Positions 8,682 to 18,789 of a stretch of 64,000 bases of DNA are shown here, piece after piece. Source of the DNA: Ornithinibacillus caprae (GTDB taxonomy: Bacteria; Bacillota; Bacilli; Bacillales; Amphibacillaceae); the NCBI RefSeq assembly GCF_009728145.1, contig NZ_WOCA01000004.1, forward strand, positions 62,001-126,000, read 5' to 3'. Within the stretch, counting starts at the first letter, position 1. Every line of letters begins with the position of its first letter. A model generated the notes under the pieces. It had not been told where the DNA came from. It saw nothing but the letters and a program-made list of their open reading frames with translations, and made no database searches. A program made the position numbers and the translations under genes.

Positions 8682-8774
8682 GCTAGGCTTTTTACAAAAG
8701 CCTATAGAAGAATCGCTTTAAGATACTTAGTTACACTTATGCTTGATAGGAAAGTTTTTACGCTCCTATCTGCC
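8682..8774 (+). repeat. Hairpin repeat R (GCACTTATNCAGGATA family), copy R1
   Basis: It contains TTAGTTACACTTATGCTTGA and a stem GATAGGAAAG/CTCCTATC ending CTATCTGCC. It is preceded by GGCTTTTTACAAAAGCC. Relatives lie at 16784, 22791, 30303, 37700 and 49967. Confidence 0.65.
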
Positions 8775-8812
8775 AAAAAAAATAAAGCCGTTACAACTGT
8801 AACGACTTTATC
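8775..8812 (-). terminator. Terminator after tRNA-Ser
   Basis: TAAAGTCGTTACA and TGTAACGGCTTTA form a 13-bp stem with one G-T-type mismatch, and TTTTTTTT follows on the minus strand. Confidence 0.85.
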
Positions 8813-8847
8813 ATATCTCCAAAATTTATGCGCTATTTTAATTAAAA

Positions 8848-8940
8848 TGGAGGAGGTAGAGGGATTCGAACCCCCGCGCGGTTTGACCCGCCTGTCGGTT
8901 TTCAAGACCGATCCCTTCAGCCAGACTTGGGTATACCTCC
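8848..8940 (-). tRNA. tRNA-Ser (anticodon TGA)
   Basis: A 93-nt class II tRNA on the minus strand with a long variable arm and encoded CCA. The anticodon loop CTTGAAA carries TGA, reading UCA. The acceptor stem GGAGGTA pairs with TACCTCC, so the base before CCA (position 73) is T, whereas bacterial tRNA-Ser normally has G73. It follows serS as in B. subtilis. Confidence 0.95.
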
Positions 8941-9029
8941 GTAGCAACATTTATTAATATACAGGATTTTATTTTTCATGTCAATGAATTTTTAATACAT
9001 CTAAAAATAAAATAAATTTCTGATAATAT

Positions 9030-9066
9030 CAAAAAAACTAGAACCATAATACCTAGTTCTAGTTTT
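9030..9066 (-). terminator. Probable terminator downstream of serS
   Basis: AAAACTAGAAC and GTTCTAGTTTT form an 11-bp stem followed by TTTTTT on the minus strand. It is 457 nt past the serS stop, with a MITE-like repeat in between. Confidence 0.7.
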
Positions 9067-9109
9067 GCAATGTGATTTTTGATAGTTTGTTGTTACCTAT
9101 GACAGATTG

Positions 9110-9486
9110 TGTATAGAATGAGCAGGAACTTAAGGTATGAAAAACTTGGTTAAGATTTAAGACGTAATGTACCACCCCCGAGATCGCTCCTAAAATACAT
9201 TTCGCTTTCACTTCCAGCATAAGGGCGACATCTGTTCAAGCTCTTTGCAGTCGCTTAGGTGTTAATCCTTCCAATCATCGCACTACTAGCGTAGGCAGAA
9301 TACGTAGACTCCGGCGGGAACAGCACGTGTCCGAAGATCCCGCAGGAAGGTGGTTTTGCTTCCGAGGAAGCTGAGGCCGTGCCCGCGGAAAGCGAAGTAT
9401 TCTGCCGGAGCGGTGTTTTCGCACTCATTTCGAAAGAGCGGATGTAAGCTAAAATTCACGAGAAAGTTACTACGCATTCTATATCA
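9110..9486. mobile_element. MITE-like element with terminal inverted repeats, copy M1
   Basis: Left end GTATAGAATGAGCAGGAACTT and right end AAGTTACTACGCATTCTATA are inverted copies of each other over about 20 bp. Inside lie GTATGAAAAACTTGG...GACGTAATGTACC, a CATTTCGCTTTCACTTCCAG segment and a GC-rich palindrome (9294-9406: ACTCCGGCGGGA...CCCGCGGAAAGCGAAG). A second full copy is at 16950-17450. No transposase is encoded. It fills the 8950-9522 gap apart from the terminator at 9030. Confidence 0.7.
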
Positions 9487-9522
9487 ACTGCGAAAGCTCA
9501 AGCTAAATCTTTCACAACAACC

Positions 9523-10797
9523 TTACTTAATAACTTCTTTTCCACCCATGTATGGTCGCAATACTTCAGGTATTACAACTGTACCGTCTTCTTGTTGATA
9601 ATTTTCTAAAATTGCTGCTACGGTACGGCCAATTGCAAGTCCTGAACCATTTAATGTATGAACAAATTCTGGTTTACCATTCGTTTCTCTTCTAAAACGA
9701 ATTCCTGCTCGTCTTGCTTGGAAATCTTCAAAATTAGAGCAAGAAGAGATCTCACGATACGTATGTTGACTTGGAATCCAAACTTCAATGTCATATTTCT
9801 TCGCAGCTGTAAAACCTAAATCACCAGTACACATACTCATTACACGGTAAGGTAACTTTAATAGCTGTAAAACCTTTTCTGCATGTCCTGTTAGTTTTTC
9901 TAACGTTTCATAAGAGTCTTCTGGTTTCACAAAATGAACTAGTTCTACTTTATTGAATTGGTGTTGGCGAATTAATCCGCGTGTATCACGACCAGCTGAA
10001 CCTGCTTCAGAACGGAAGTTTGCACTAAAAGCTGCATATTGTTTAGGTAGGTCATCTACACTTAGAATTTCATCCCGGTGATAGTTTGTAACTGGAACCT
10101 CTGCAGTTGGTATTAAAAAATAATCGGTGTCACTAAGTTTAAATACATCTTCAGCAAACTTAGGTAACTGTCCTGTACCAGTCAGACTTGCACGATTTAC
10201 GATTTGAGGTGGTAGCATCTCTTGATAACCGTGCTCATCAGCATGTAAATCCATCATAAAATTCCAAAGTGCACGTTCAAGTCTTGCACCTAAACCTTTA
10301 TAAACAACAAATCGACTACCTGTTATTTTTGCAGCTCTTTCAAAATCAATAATTTCTAATTTCGTAGCGAGATCCCAATGCGGTTGTGCCTCATAATCGA
10401 AAGAAGGTAACTCTCCCCATTTTCTTGCTTCCACATTATCCTCTTCATCTTCCCCTACAGGAACACTTTCATGTGGAATATTTGGAATGGATAACATAAT
10501 TGTTTCTAGATTTTCTTCTATGTCTTTTAATTCATTATCTAATGCTTTTATTTGTTCACCTACTTCACGCATTTCCTTGATCGCAGGTTCTGCATCTTTC
10601 TTTTCTTTTTTCAATACAGAAATTTGCTTCGATGCCTCATTACGTTTAGCTTTTAACGCTTCTGTTTCATTAATTAATCTACGGCGTCTTTCATCTAATT
10701 CTCCAAAACGATCTAATTCAGATAAATCTTCTCCACGATGTTTTAATTTTCCTTTTACTTCTTCAAAGTTGTTACGTAAAAACTTCATATCTAACAT
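9523..10797 (-). CDS. serS: Seryl-tRNA synthetase
   Basis: 424 residues, the usual SerRS length. N-terminal antiparallel coiled coil (about 28-105) that reaches the tRNA-Ser long variable arm, then the class II core with motif 2 ([25 protein letters not shown]) and motif 3 ([19 protein letters not shown]). It charges tRNA-Ser with serine in the cytosol. I chose ATG 10797 ([10 protein letters not shown]), 8 nt after GGAGG; the longer frame from 10848 reads into the T-box terminator. It is regulated by the serine T-box upstream. The neighbouring tRNA-Ser is a substrate. Confidence 0.97.
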   Translation of the reverse strand: MLDMKFLRNNFEEVKGKLKHRGEDLSELDRFGELDERRRRLINETEALKAKRNEASKQISVLKKEKKDAEPAIKEMREVGEQIKALDNELKDIEENLETIMLSIPNIPHESVPVGEDEEDNVEARKWGELPSFDYEAQPHWDLATKLEIIDFERAAKITGSRFVVYKGLGARLERALWNFMMDLHADEHGYQEMLPPQIVNRASLTGTGQLPKFAEDVFKLSDTDYFLIPTAEVPVTNYHRDEILSVDDLPKQYAAFSANFRSEAGSAGRDTRGLIRQHQFNKVELVHFVKPEDSYETLEKLTGHAEKVLQLLKLPYRVMSMCTGDLGFTAAKKYDIEVWIPSQHTYREISSCSNFEDFQARRAGIRFRRETNGKPEFVHTLNGSGLAIGRTVAAILENYQQEDGTVVIPEVLRPYMGGKEVIK

Positions 10798-10830
10798 ACT
10801 TTTTTCCTCCTTCATTCTTCTGGTAAATAC

Positions 10831-11045
10831 AAAAAACTCCCGTCCCATTATTAGGGACGAGAGTTTATCTCCCGCGTTGCCACCCTTGTTGAAGAGAAAA
10901 ATCTCTTCCGGCTCTAAGTAATTAACGGCACTTCACCGGGTTTACTTACTAATAGATAAGTCTATTTTCAATAAACCAGTTCAAGGATGGATTCACAGTA
11001 TGCTTTCATCGATTCACACCAACCATCGACTCTCTTAAGAATGCT
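10831..11045 (-). promoter_or_regulatory. Serine T-box riboswitch in the serS leader
   Basis: On the minus strand the leader has stem I beginning AGAGAGTCGATGGTTGG (about 11038), a specifier region GTGAATCCA with UCC (10991-10989, serine) followed by A, the T-box GGGTGGCAACGCGGGAG (10885-10869) and a terminator ACTCTCGTCCC/GGGACGGGAGT with T run (10866-10831). Uncharged tRNA-Ser binding would favour the antiterminator and serS expression. Confidence 0.93.
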
Positions 11046-11130
11046 TTACTGCTACTAGTTCCTATCAATACTTTTTTACAAGATATTGTTACGTTTGATT
11101 TAATTATTTTATATCATAGCCAAATTGCGA

Positions 11131-11721
11131 TTAAGATGCAAGTGTTTTCGTTGAATTTTTAACCATATCCACAAAATGTTGTATAACTCGGTTATCTTCT
11201 GTTAATTCAGGATGAAATGCCGTACACAAATAATGACCTTGTTGCGCTGCTACGATACGATCATTATACGTTGCTAGTGGCTCTGCTTCTGGCCCTAATT
11301 CAAGAATATATGGAGCACGAATAAATACTGCATTAAAATCCTCTGCAACATGCTTAATGGATAGCTCCGCTTCAAAACTTGCAACCTGTCTACCAAACGC
11401 ATTTCTTGCAACTTTCATATCCATCAACCCAAGATGTGCATGTTCCTGACCGTCTATTTCACTTGCCATCAAGATTAATCCAGCACAGGTACCAAATACT
11501 GGTTTACCTTTTTTGCCAAATTCCTGAAGAGCGGTAAAAAATCCATAGCTATCAATTAGGCGACGCATTGTAGTACTTTCTCCACCAGGGAGTATAATGC
11601 CATCAATTTCATCTAGTTGTTCCATTCGTTTTATTTCAATAGCCTTTACGCCACATTCTTCTACGGAGCGAATATGTTCACGAACGGCACCTTGTAAGGC
11701 TAGAACACCAATTGTCGTCAT
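11131..11721 (-). CDS. pdxT: Pyridoxal 5'-phosphate synthase glutaminase subunit
   Basis: 196 residues, class I glutamine amidotransferase fold. The nucleophile is C79 in FGTCAGLIL, with the His/Glu of the triad in FHPELTED near residue 170, and an oxyanion GGEST at 46-50. It delivers ammonia from glutamine to PdxS. ATG 11721 follows GAAAGGGAA at normal distance; the longer frame to 11766 would overlap pdxS and lacks a site. It is co-transcribed with pdxS, starting 16 nt after its stop. Confidence 0.96.
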   Translation of the reverse strand: MTTIGVLALQGAVREHIRSVEECGVKAIEIKRMEQLDEIDGIILPGGESTTMRRLIDSYGFFTALQEFGKKGKPVFGTCAGLILMASEIDGQEHAHLGLMDMKVARNAFGRQVASFEAELSIKHVAEDFNAVFIRAPYILELGPEAEPLATYNDRIVAAQQGHYLCTAFHPELTEDNRVIQHFVDMVKNSTKTLAS

Positions 11722-11737
11722 ATAAAACATTCCCTTT

Positions 11738-12622
11738 CTATTCGCTGCGATCTTGCATACGATCACTTGCAGATAGAGTACTCATTTCAATACCTTTCAT
11801 AGCTGTACCAAGATCTTTAGATAGCTCAGCAATCAATTTATAATCTTTGTAGTGTGTTGTTGCTTCTACAATAGATCTAGCAAATTTTTCAGGGTTATCA
11901 GATTTAAAGATACCTGATCCAACAAATACTCCATCAGCACCTAATTCCATCATTAAAGCAGCATCAGAAGGAGTAGCAATTCCACCAGCAGCAAAATTAA
12001 CCACAGGTAAACGTCCTTCTTCTCTTATTTGTAATAACAATTCAAATGGTGCGCCAATTTCTTTAGCATATGTCATCACTTCATCTCTAGACATACCAGT
12101 TACTTTACGAATTTCTGATTGTACTTGGCGCATATGACGTACCGCTTCTACAATATTTCCTGTCCCTGGCTCACCTTTTGTACGAAGCATAGAAGCACCT
12201 TCTCCAATACGACGAGCTGCTTCTCCTAAGTTACGGCAACCACAAACAAATGGTACAGTGAAATCAGATTTATTTAAATGATATACATCATCAGCAGGAG
12301 TTAATACTTCACTCTCGTCTATATAATCAACACCCATTGCCTCTAATACACGTGCTTCTACAATATGTCCAATACGTGCTTTTGCCATTACTGGAATAGA
12401 TACAGCGTTCATTACCTCTTCTGTAATCGTTGGGTCAGCCATACGAGCTACTCCACCCGCAGCACGGATATCTGAAGGTACACGCTCTAGTGCCATTACT
12501 GCAACAGCACCCGCAGCCTCAGCTATCTTTGCTTGTTCAGCATTTACGACGTCCATAATAACGCCGCCTTTTTGCATTTCAGCCATTCCTCTTTTTACAC
12601 GTTCTGTTCCTCTGTTTGTCAT
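11738..12622 (-). CDS. pdxS: Pyridoxal 5'-phosphate synthase lyase subunit
   Basis: 294 residues, (beta/alpha)8 barrel, very conserved. It shows MVMAL-type barrel strands with the catalytic lysines in VMAKARIGH (about residue 81) and [11 protein letters not shown] (about 149). It builds PLP from ribose 5-phosphate, glyceraldehyde 3-phosphate and ammonia channelled from PdxT, as a 12+12 complex. ATG 12622 follows GGGGGA by 7 nt. An unusual hairpin without a T run (12653-12682) sits between dacA and this gene. Confidence 0.97.
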   Translation of the reverse strand: MTNRGTERVKRGMAEMQKGGVIMDVVNAEQAKIAEAAGAVAVMALERVPSDIRAAGGVARMADPTITEEVMNAVSIPVMAKARIGHIVEARVLEAMGVDYIDESEVLTPADDVYHLNKSDFTVPFVCGCRNLGEAARRIGEGASMLRTKGEPGTGNIVEAVRHMRQVQSEIRKVTGMSRDEVMTYAKEIGAPFELLLQIREEGRLPVVNFAAGGIATPSDAALMMELGADGVFVGSGIFKSDNPEKFARSIVEATTHYKDYKLIAELSKDLGTAMKGIEMSTLSASDRMQDRSE

Positions 12623-12652
12623 GGTTATGTCCCCCTATGTATGTTTTATGGT

Positions 12653-12682
12653 GCAAAGAGTCGACAACAGTCAACTCTTTGC
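12653..12682 (-). other. Strong hairpin between dacA and pdxS
   Basis: GCAAAGAGTTGAC, TGTT loop and GTCGACTCTTTGC make a 13-bp stem, but no T run follows on the minus strand. It may act as an RNA stabiliser or weak terminator. Confidence 0.6.
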
Positions 12683-12686
12683 TAGT

Positions 12687-14021
12687 TTAACTAAACCAAC
12701 CTTTAACCGTATCAAGTAGTGAACCGAAAATATTACCGAAGAAGTTTCCTACTGCACTAAGAGTTAACATAAACCAATTAGCTTTTTCCACTCCATCTTC
12801 CGTAACAAGATCCACCGTATGACTACTGCCTCCAGTAATATATCCATATTCATTGTCACCGGTATAAATAAGTTCAGCAGTTCCTATTACTTCACCTTTT
12901 TCAATTGGAGCAATTAATTCTCCAGATTCGTTTAACTTATCCTCATCAATATGATATTCAATCGTATACGAATCTTCATCCCCTTGCTCAATAGGAGCAG
13001 AAAATCCTTCATTTATAGAAATTTCAACTGTATCTTCTTTACCTTTGGCAACCGGAAGTGAAGATTCACCCTCTATTTGATATCCAGCGGCGAATAATTC
13101 CTTTGTATGGAAATTATTATATCCATAATCCATTAATTTAGCAGTTTCTTCATAACGGATCTCACTTGAACCACTTGTTCCCATCACAACAGATATTAAT
13201 CTTTTTCCGTTGCGTAAAGCAGTTCCAGTAAACATCTTCCCTTTTTCATCACCGGTATTACCTGTTTTTAGACCATCAATTCCTTCATAATAATATTGAT
13301 CTAAACTAGTTGTATTATGAGGTAACATATAGTTCCAGTTACGAATTTCCTGTCCATCAAAAACTTCCGTCGGTCGACTTGAAAAGTCTAATACTTCCGG
13401 ATAATCTCTAATTAGTCGGTATGCTAGTAATGCTGCAGACTTTGCAGACATTAAATTAACTTCATCCGAGCTAGTCCCTTCTGGAGGAATGACACCATCG
13501 TTATTATTTTTCAATCCAGTTGAATTGACAAATTTATACTCTGGAAGTCCAAGCTCTTCTGCTTTTTGATTCATTAATTTAACAAACTCACCTTCAGATC
13601 CTGCAACTAATTCTGCTAGAGTGATAGTTGTTGCATTATCCGAATTGATTGCCATTGCTTCATATAATTCACGGACATTATACTCATAGTCCATTCTTAA
13701 TCCTACACCAGAATAATTACTATTCGCGGATATATCAAACGCATATTGGCTAATTTCTGTTGTTGTTTCCCAGCTTATATCGCCGTTTTCAATTGCTTCT
13801 AACACTAAATACTCTGTCATCATCTTAGCCATACTCGCTGGATTTATTGGCTCGTCTATATTTTTACCGTATAAAATCTTACCTGTATCAAAGTCAACTA
13901 AAATAGCAGCTTCAGCTTGTACATCTAATTCAGCCGCTGATGCTGTAATTGGTTGTGTTATGAATGATGCTACTAAAACAAATACAACAAGTATCATCGA
14001 GAAAAACTTGGTATTTTTCAC
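12687..14021 (-). CDS. dacA: Serine-type D-Ala-D-Ala carboxypeptidase (PBP5-type)
   Basis: 444 residues. A signal peptide (residues 1-30, ending ASAA) is followed by the penicillin-binding domain with SxxK at S63-K66 (SMAK), SDN at 127-129 and KTG at 252-254, then the beta-rich C-terminal domain (about 300-400) and a C-terminal amphipathic tail that anchors it to the membrane. It trims terminal D-Ala from peptidoglycan stem peptides outside the cell. Start GTG 14021 is 8 nt from GGAGG; a GTG at 14036 overlaps that site. The guaB-dacA-pdxST order is as in B. subtilis. Confidence 0.95.
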   Translation of the reverse strand: MKNTKFFSMILVVFVLVASFITQPITASAAELDVQAEAAILVDFDTGKILYGKNIDEPINPASMAKMMTEYLVLEAIENGDISWETTTEISQYAFDISANSNYSGVGLRMDYEYNVRELYEAMAINSDNATTITLAELVAGSEGEFVKLMNQKAEELGLPEYKFVNSTGLKNNNDGVIPPEGTSSDEVNLMSAKSAALLAYRLIRDYPEVLDFSSRPTEVFDGQEIRNWNYMLPHNTTSLDQYYYEGIDGLKTGNTGDEKGKMFTGTALRNGKRLISVVMGTSGSSEIRYEETAKLMDYGYNNFHTKELFAAGYQIEGESSLPVAKGKEDTVEISINEGFSAPIEQGDEDSYTIEYHIDEDKLNESGELIAPIEKGEVIGTAELIYTGDNEYGYITGGSSHTVDLVTEDGVEKANWFMLTLSAVGNFFGNIFGSLLDTVKGWFS

Positions 14022-14103
14022 TTTCTCTACCTCCACCTTAAGCTGTTAATAACTAGGTTTATATTTTTATATACACCTTTGTTATTTTATCATAAAACAC
14101 TAT

Positions 14104-14138
14104 AAAAAAATAGACAGGGAAATATCCCTATCTATCTC
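14104..14138 (-). terminator. Terminator of guaB
   Basis: TAGATAGGGA, TATT and TCCCTGTCTA pair, and TTTTTTT follows on the minus strand. Confidence 0.85.
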
Positions 14139-14176
14139 CAAAAAAAGGAAAATATTCATCAATTATCCAAATTGAT

Positions 14177-15697
<1,521 letters not shown>

Positions 15698-15820
15698 CTA
15701 TATAGGTATATCTATTGTTATTTAGAATACGTTAACGCAACTACTTTTTCAATATGTGTTTCTTAGAAATAAAAAGTAAATAGATTCTAAATCTTTTTAA
15801 TTGTTAAAAGGGGATATAAT

Positions 15821-16780
15821 ATGAATAAGAAAGCAATTGATACATTCTTTGTATATCTTCAATCTCAAGAAACAGCGCAAGTTTTTTTACATAATTGCTA
15901 TAAACAATTAAACGATGTTGATGCCGAAAAAAAGAGCTTTGAAAACAGTGGGAAGTTTTTATACTATTTGGAGGAAGGAGGTCTATTTTTCTCAGAAGCA
16001 GAAAAGGTTGATATAAGACTTAGACCAATCTTATACTTCTATGGCCTCGTACATATGCTAAAGGCATGTCTTGTAACAAATCGACCAGATTATCCGGAAT
16101 CCACCTCTATTCTTGCACATGGGGTATCAGCAAGAAAACGAAAGCGAAAGGATTATTCGTTTTTGCTTGATGAAGTAAAAATCCAGCAAAATGGATTATT
16201 TACTTATTCTTCTAAGCACTTATTTCATTTATCAAACTCACCATTCACAAAAATTCAGATGGATATTTTATTTGGGGTAGTACCTGAAATGAATGACTTT
16301 TATGTATGTCAACAGCAACCCAAATGTATTTCAATTGGTAATCTAGGTTTAACTACTTTATATTTTCCTTCCACGTTATTAGATAGTTACTATCTAACGG
16401 AAAAGTCCTTTATTAATCGGATTCGTCCCTATTTACCATCTATTGAATCAGTAGAAAAAACAAATGATGTTATAGAGGTACATGTGAAAAAGCCTTTAGT
16501 TCCTGCTAATGGTCCATTTTATTTACACTTAGATAGAAATGAGATTTATTTTCCGATTGAAAGGGAGTATTTCCTTAAGGCTCCTGAGGTATTGATCCAT
16601 TATTTGCTTTTATATAATTTAAGTATGGTTAGCCGTTATGAAACGGAGTATTGGGGAGAGCTATTTTCTACAAAATATGATTTTGATTATGCATCGATTC
16701 ATTATTATTTAACGAATGTAGCCGATAAAGCGCGTTACTTACTAGGGAATTGGCTTCTTGATAAAAAACAGAGTCACTAA
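15821..16780 (+). CDS. yaaC: YaaC family protein
   Basis: 319 residues, soluble, matching B. subtilis YaaC in length and in position between gyrA and guaB. Recognisable stretches are FYGLVHMLKACLVTNRPDYP and ILAHGVSARKRKRKDYSFL. ATG 15821 is preceded by AAAAGGGG. Its function is not known; B. subtilis yaaC is likewise uncharacterised as far as I recall. It is divergent from guaB and may share its control region. Only the family assignment is firm. Confidence 0.85.
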   Translation: MNKKAIDTFFVYLQSQETAQVFLHNCYKQLNDVDAEKKSFENSGKFLYYLEEGGLFFSEAEKVDIRLRPILYFYGLVHMLKACLVTNRPDYPESTSILAHGVSARKRKRKDYSFLLDEVKIQQNGLFTYSSKHLFHLSNSPFTKIQMDILFGVVPEMNDFYVCQQQPKCISIGNLGLTTLYFPSTLLDSYYLTEKSFINRIRPYLPSIESVEKTNDVIEVHVKKPLVPANGPFYLHLDRNEIYFPIEREYFLKAPEVLIHYLLLYNLSMVSRYETEYWGELFSTKYDFDYASIHYYLTNVADKARYLLGNWLLDKKQSH

Positions 16781-16783
16781 AAA

Positions 16784-16861
16784 ACTTGGCTTTTTCCATG
16801 CCTTTAAAAAAAATTAGTTGCACTTATACAGGATAGAAAAGTATAAAATTTCCTATCTGCC
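16784..16861 (+). repeat. Hairpin repeat R, copy R2
   Basis: CTTGGCTTTTTCCATGCC is followed by TTAGTTGCACTTATACAGGA and the stem GATAGAAAAG/TTTCCTATC, then TGCC. It begins immediately after the yaaC stop codon. Confidence 0.7.
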
Positions 16862-16907
16862 TAGAAAGACCCTTTCGTTACGAAACAAAAAATAGTACAA
16901 CCATAAG

Positions 16908-16940
16908 AAAACGCAAAGGTTTTTTTACCTTTGCGTTCGT
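16908..16940 (+). terminator. Hairpin downstream of yaaC, probable terminator
   Basis: AACGCAAAGGT, TTTTTT loop and ACCTTTGCGTT pair perfectly. The downstream T run is short (CGTTGTT), so efficiency is uncertain. Confidence 0.6.
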
Positions 16941-16949
16941 TGTTATATA

Positions 16950-17450
16950 AAGTAGATGTAAAAAGCGCAGTAACTAATGGTATGAAACTAGGAAAAATTT
17001 AAGAAGTAATGTACTGGTCTTGACATCGCTCCAAAAATACATTTCGCTTCCACTTCCAGCACAAGAGCGACAGCTGTTCAAGCTCCTTTTAGTCACTATC
17101 ACAGTGTCTACTTTACCGTGAGAAAGGGCACAGCCAGAGAGCATCTTGAATATGCTTCATTGCCCTTGCGCCGAGGAACTATACTTCGAAGCAATCGCAA
17201 GACCAAGGAAAACTTCGACAGCATGACATCGCACCAAACTTAAAAGAGAGATGTTATAAAATTGCATAGCACTACATAGCGGAGAACATACACGAAGACT
17301 CCTGCGGGAAGAAAGGCATCGGTGAGACCCCACAGTGCGCCAGCACGAGGAGGCTCACCAGCCGCCCGCGGAAAGCGAAGTGTATGTTCGGAGCGGTATA
17401 AACGCACCAACCATCTTTTCAAGTTACTAGGAATTCTATATAAAATCTTC
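16950..17450. mobile_element. MITE-like element, copy M2 (longest)
   Basis: It shares with M1 the left-end segment GTAACTAATGGTATGAAAC...AAGTAATGTACTGG, the CATTTCGCTTCCACTTCCAG block, the GC-rich palindrome (17284-17390: GACTCCTGCGGGA...CCCGCGGAAAGCGAAGTG) and the right end AAGTTACTAGGAATTCTATAT. About 120 bp more internal sequence (17107-17225) is absent from M1. It has no coding capacity. It accounts for the long gap between yaaC and the ATP-grasp gene. Confidence 0.65.
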
Positions 17451-17497
17451 ACCAATCTATAAGGCAAGCAATGACAATATTTACAATCACTCACATT

Positions 17498-18712
17498 TTA
17501 CCATGAACTATTTTTATACTTGCGATAGTAATTTATTTGTCTTAGCAATAGGTATATTTTTCTTATCAAATGCTTATCTTTTTTATAAAATAATGGATTA
17601 CCATATTTGCCTCTTCGTATTAGGCGTTTAACATCTTTTTGAACTTCTTCATTCTTAACAAACTTACGAAGAACAATTTTAGGAACGACTGTAAATAAAA
17701 ATTCCTCTTTCAAATAAGTAAGTGGCTTCTCTTTATTATAGATCAAGTCATCAACTAGGTATTCTGCCATATTATGTCCAAGTGAGGTTACATAATAGCT
17801 AGATCTTCCTTGACGGATATTTACTTCAAATACTTTAAACTTACCATCACGAGTATCGTATTTCATATCAAAATTAGCAAAACCAACATAGCCAACCTTT
17901 TCTAAGAAATCCTGTAGTTTTTTCATCATTTCCTCATTATACCTAGAAACAACAGCCGTATAATTACCAATTGCTGTAGCTGTATGTTCTTGCAGTACAA
18001 CTTGTCCAAAACTAACTAATTGTGTTTTTCCTTTTGAACTTGCATATATTACTGAATCCCACATATACGTATCGTCACCAGGAATATAATCCTGAATAAT
18101 TAGCTCATCTTGATATCCACTTTGAATAATTTTATCAATAACTTGCTGAACTTCCTCTTTGGTTTGAACACGATAAACCTTTTCTTGACCAGCAAACTTG
18201 TGTTTATAATATTCAATACTATTACTTGGTTTAATAATAACTGGATAATTCATCGTTTCATCAAATGGTGTTGGTTCACTACAATCATAAAAGAATGTAA
18301 TAGGGGTTTCTATTCCATACGCTTTACACAATTTATAAAAATTAGATTTATTTTGTAGCTTATTCATTAAATCCTCGGAAATATAATTAAACTCAAAAAC
18401 ATCCTTTAATTGTTCTCTATGCTCAATAATTAACCGGACATATGCGTCATTTGTACCTACCAATAACAATTTCTTATTTTCTTCTTTATATCGGTTCGCC
18501 AAATCCAACATGATTGGAGCAAAATGCTCATCCTCAGATAAATCAGGATGAATTTCTATCTTATCAATTACAGAACTATAATGGGTGAACGCCATTTGCA
18601 ATTTACCTACTAATATCGGTTTAACCCCATATTTTTCATGAAAAGAAATAGCCATATTATAGGCATTTATATCGGTTCCAACAATAATTGGAATGAAATC
18701 CAAATTTTTCAT
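17498..18712 (-). CDS. ATP-grasp ligase related to D-aspartate ligase
   Basis: 404 residues. It begins FIPIIVGTDINAYNMAISFHEKYGV, a pre-ATP-grasp domain. The ATP-grasp core carries VIIKPSNS (about 177-184), IIQDYIPGDD (about 222-231), GFANFDMKYD (about 295-304) and FEVNIRQGRSSYYV with the Mg-binding E/N (about 313-326). The PGDD, ANFDMKYD and RQGRSS blocks are those of the enterococcal D-aspartate ligase Asl(fm), which adds D-Asp to the peptidoglycan precursor side chain. ATG 18712 is translated alone. It sits between a repeat element and the HD-GYP-like gene, a position occupied by an rRNA operon in B. subtilis. A wall cross-bridge role is inferred; other amino-acid ligase roles are possible. 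Confidence 0.72.
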   Translation of the reverse strand: MKNLDFIPIIVGTDINAYNMAISFHEKYGVKPILVGKLQMAFTHYSSVIDKIEIHPDLSEDEHFAPIMLDLANRYKEENKKLLLVGTNDAYVRLIIEHREQLKDVFEFNYISEDLMNKLQNKSNFYKLCKAYGIETPITFFYDCSEPTPFDETMNYPVIIKPSNSIEYYKHKFAGQEKVYRVQTKEEVQQVIDKIIQSGYQDELIIQDYIPGDDTYMWDSVIYASSKGKTQLVSFGQVVLQEHTATAIGNYTAVVSRYNEEMMKKLQDFLEKVGYVGFANFDMKYDTRDGKFKVFEVNIRQGRSSYYVTSLGHNMAEYLVDDLIYNKEKPLTYLKEEFLFTVVPKIVLRKFVKNEEVQKDVKRLIRRGKYGNPLFYKKDKHLIRKIYLLLRQINYYRKYKNSSW

Positions 18713-18789
18713 CTTCTATCATAATCCTCCTAGCTTTAAATATATCACCTAAAATTCTATTTAACTCACTAACAGTCATTCGAAATTTT

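Noticed and set aside
8664-8957. Open frames of about 80-97 codons on both strands over the tRNA-Ser
   Set aside because: They read through the tRNA, its terminator and a hairpin repeat, with no ribosome site.
10487-10921. A 144-codon plus-strand frame across the serS start
   Set aside because: It is antisense to the conserved serS N-terminus and the T-box.
17240-17494. Arg/Pro-rich frame in the M2 element (and similar at 9286-9598 and 39171-39425)
   Set aside because: It comes from the GC-rich palindrome; composition and lack of a ribosome site argue against coding.
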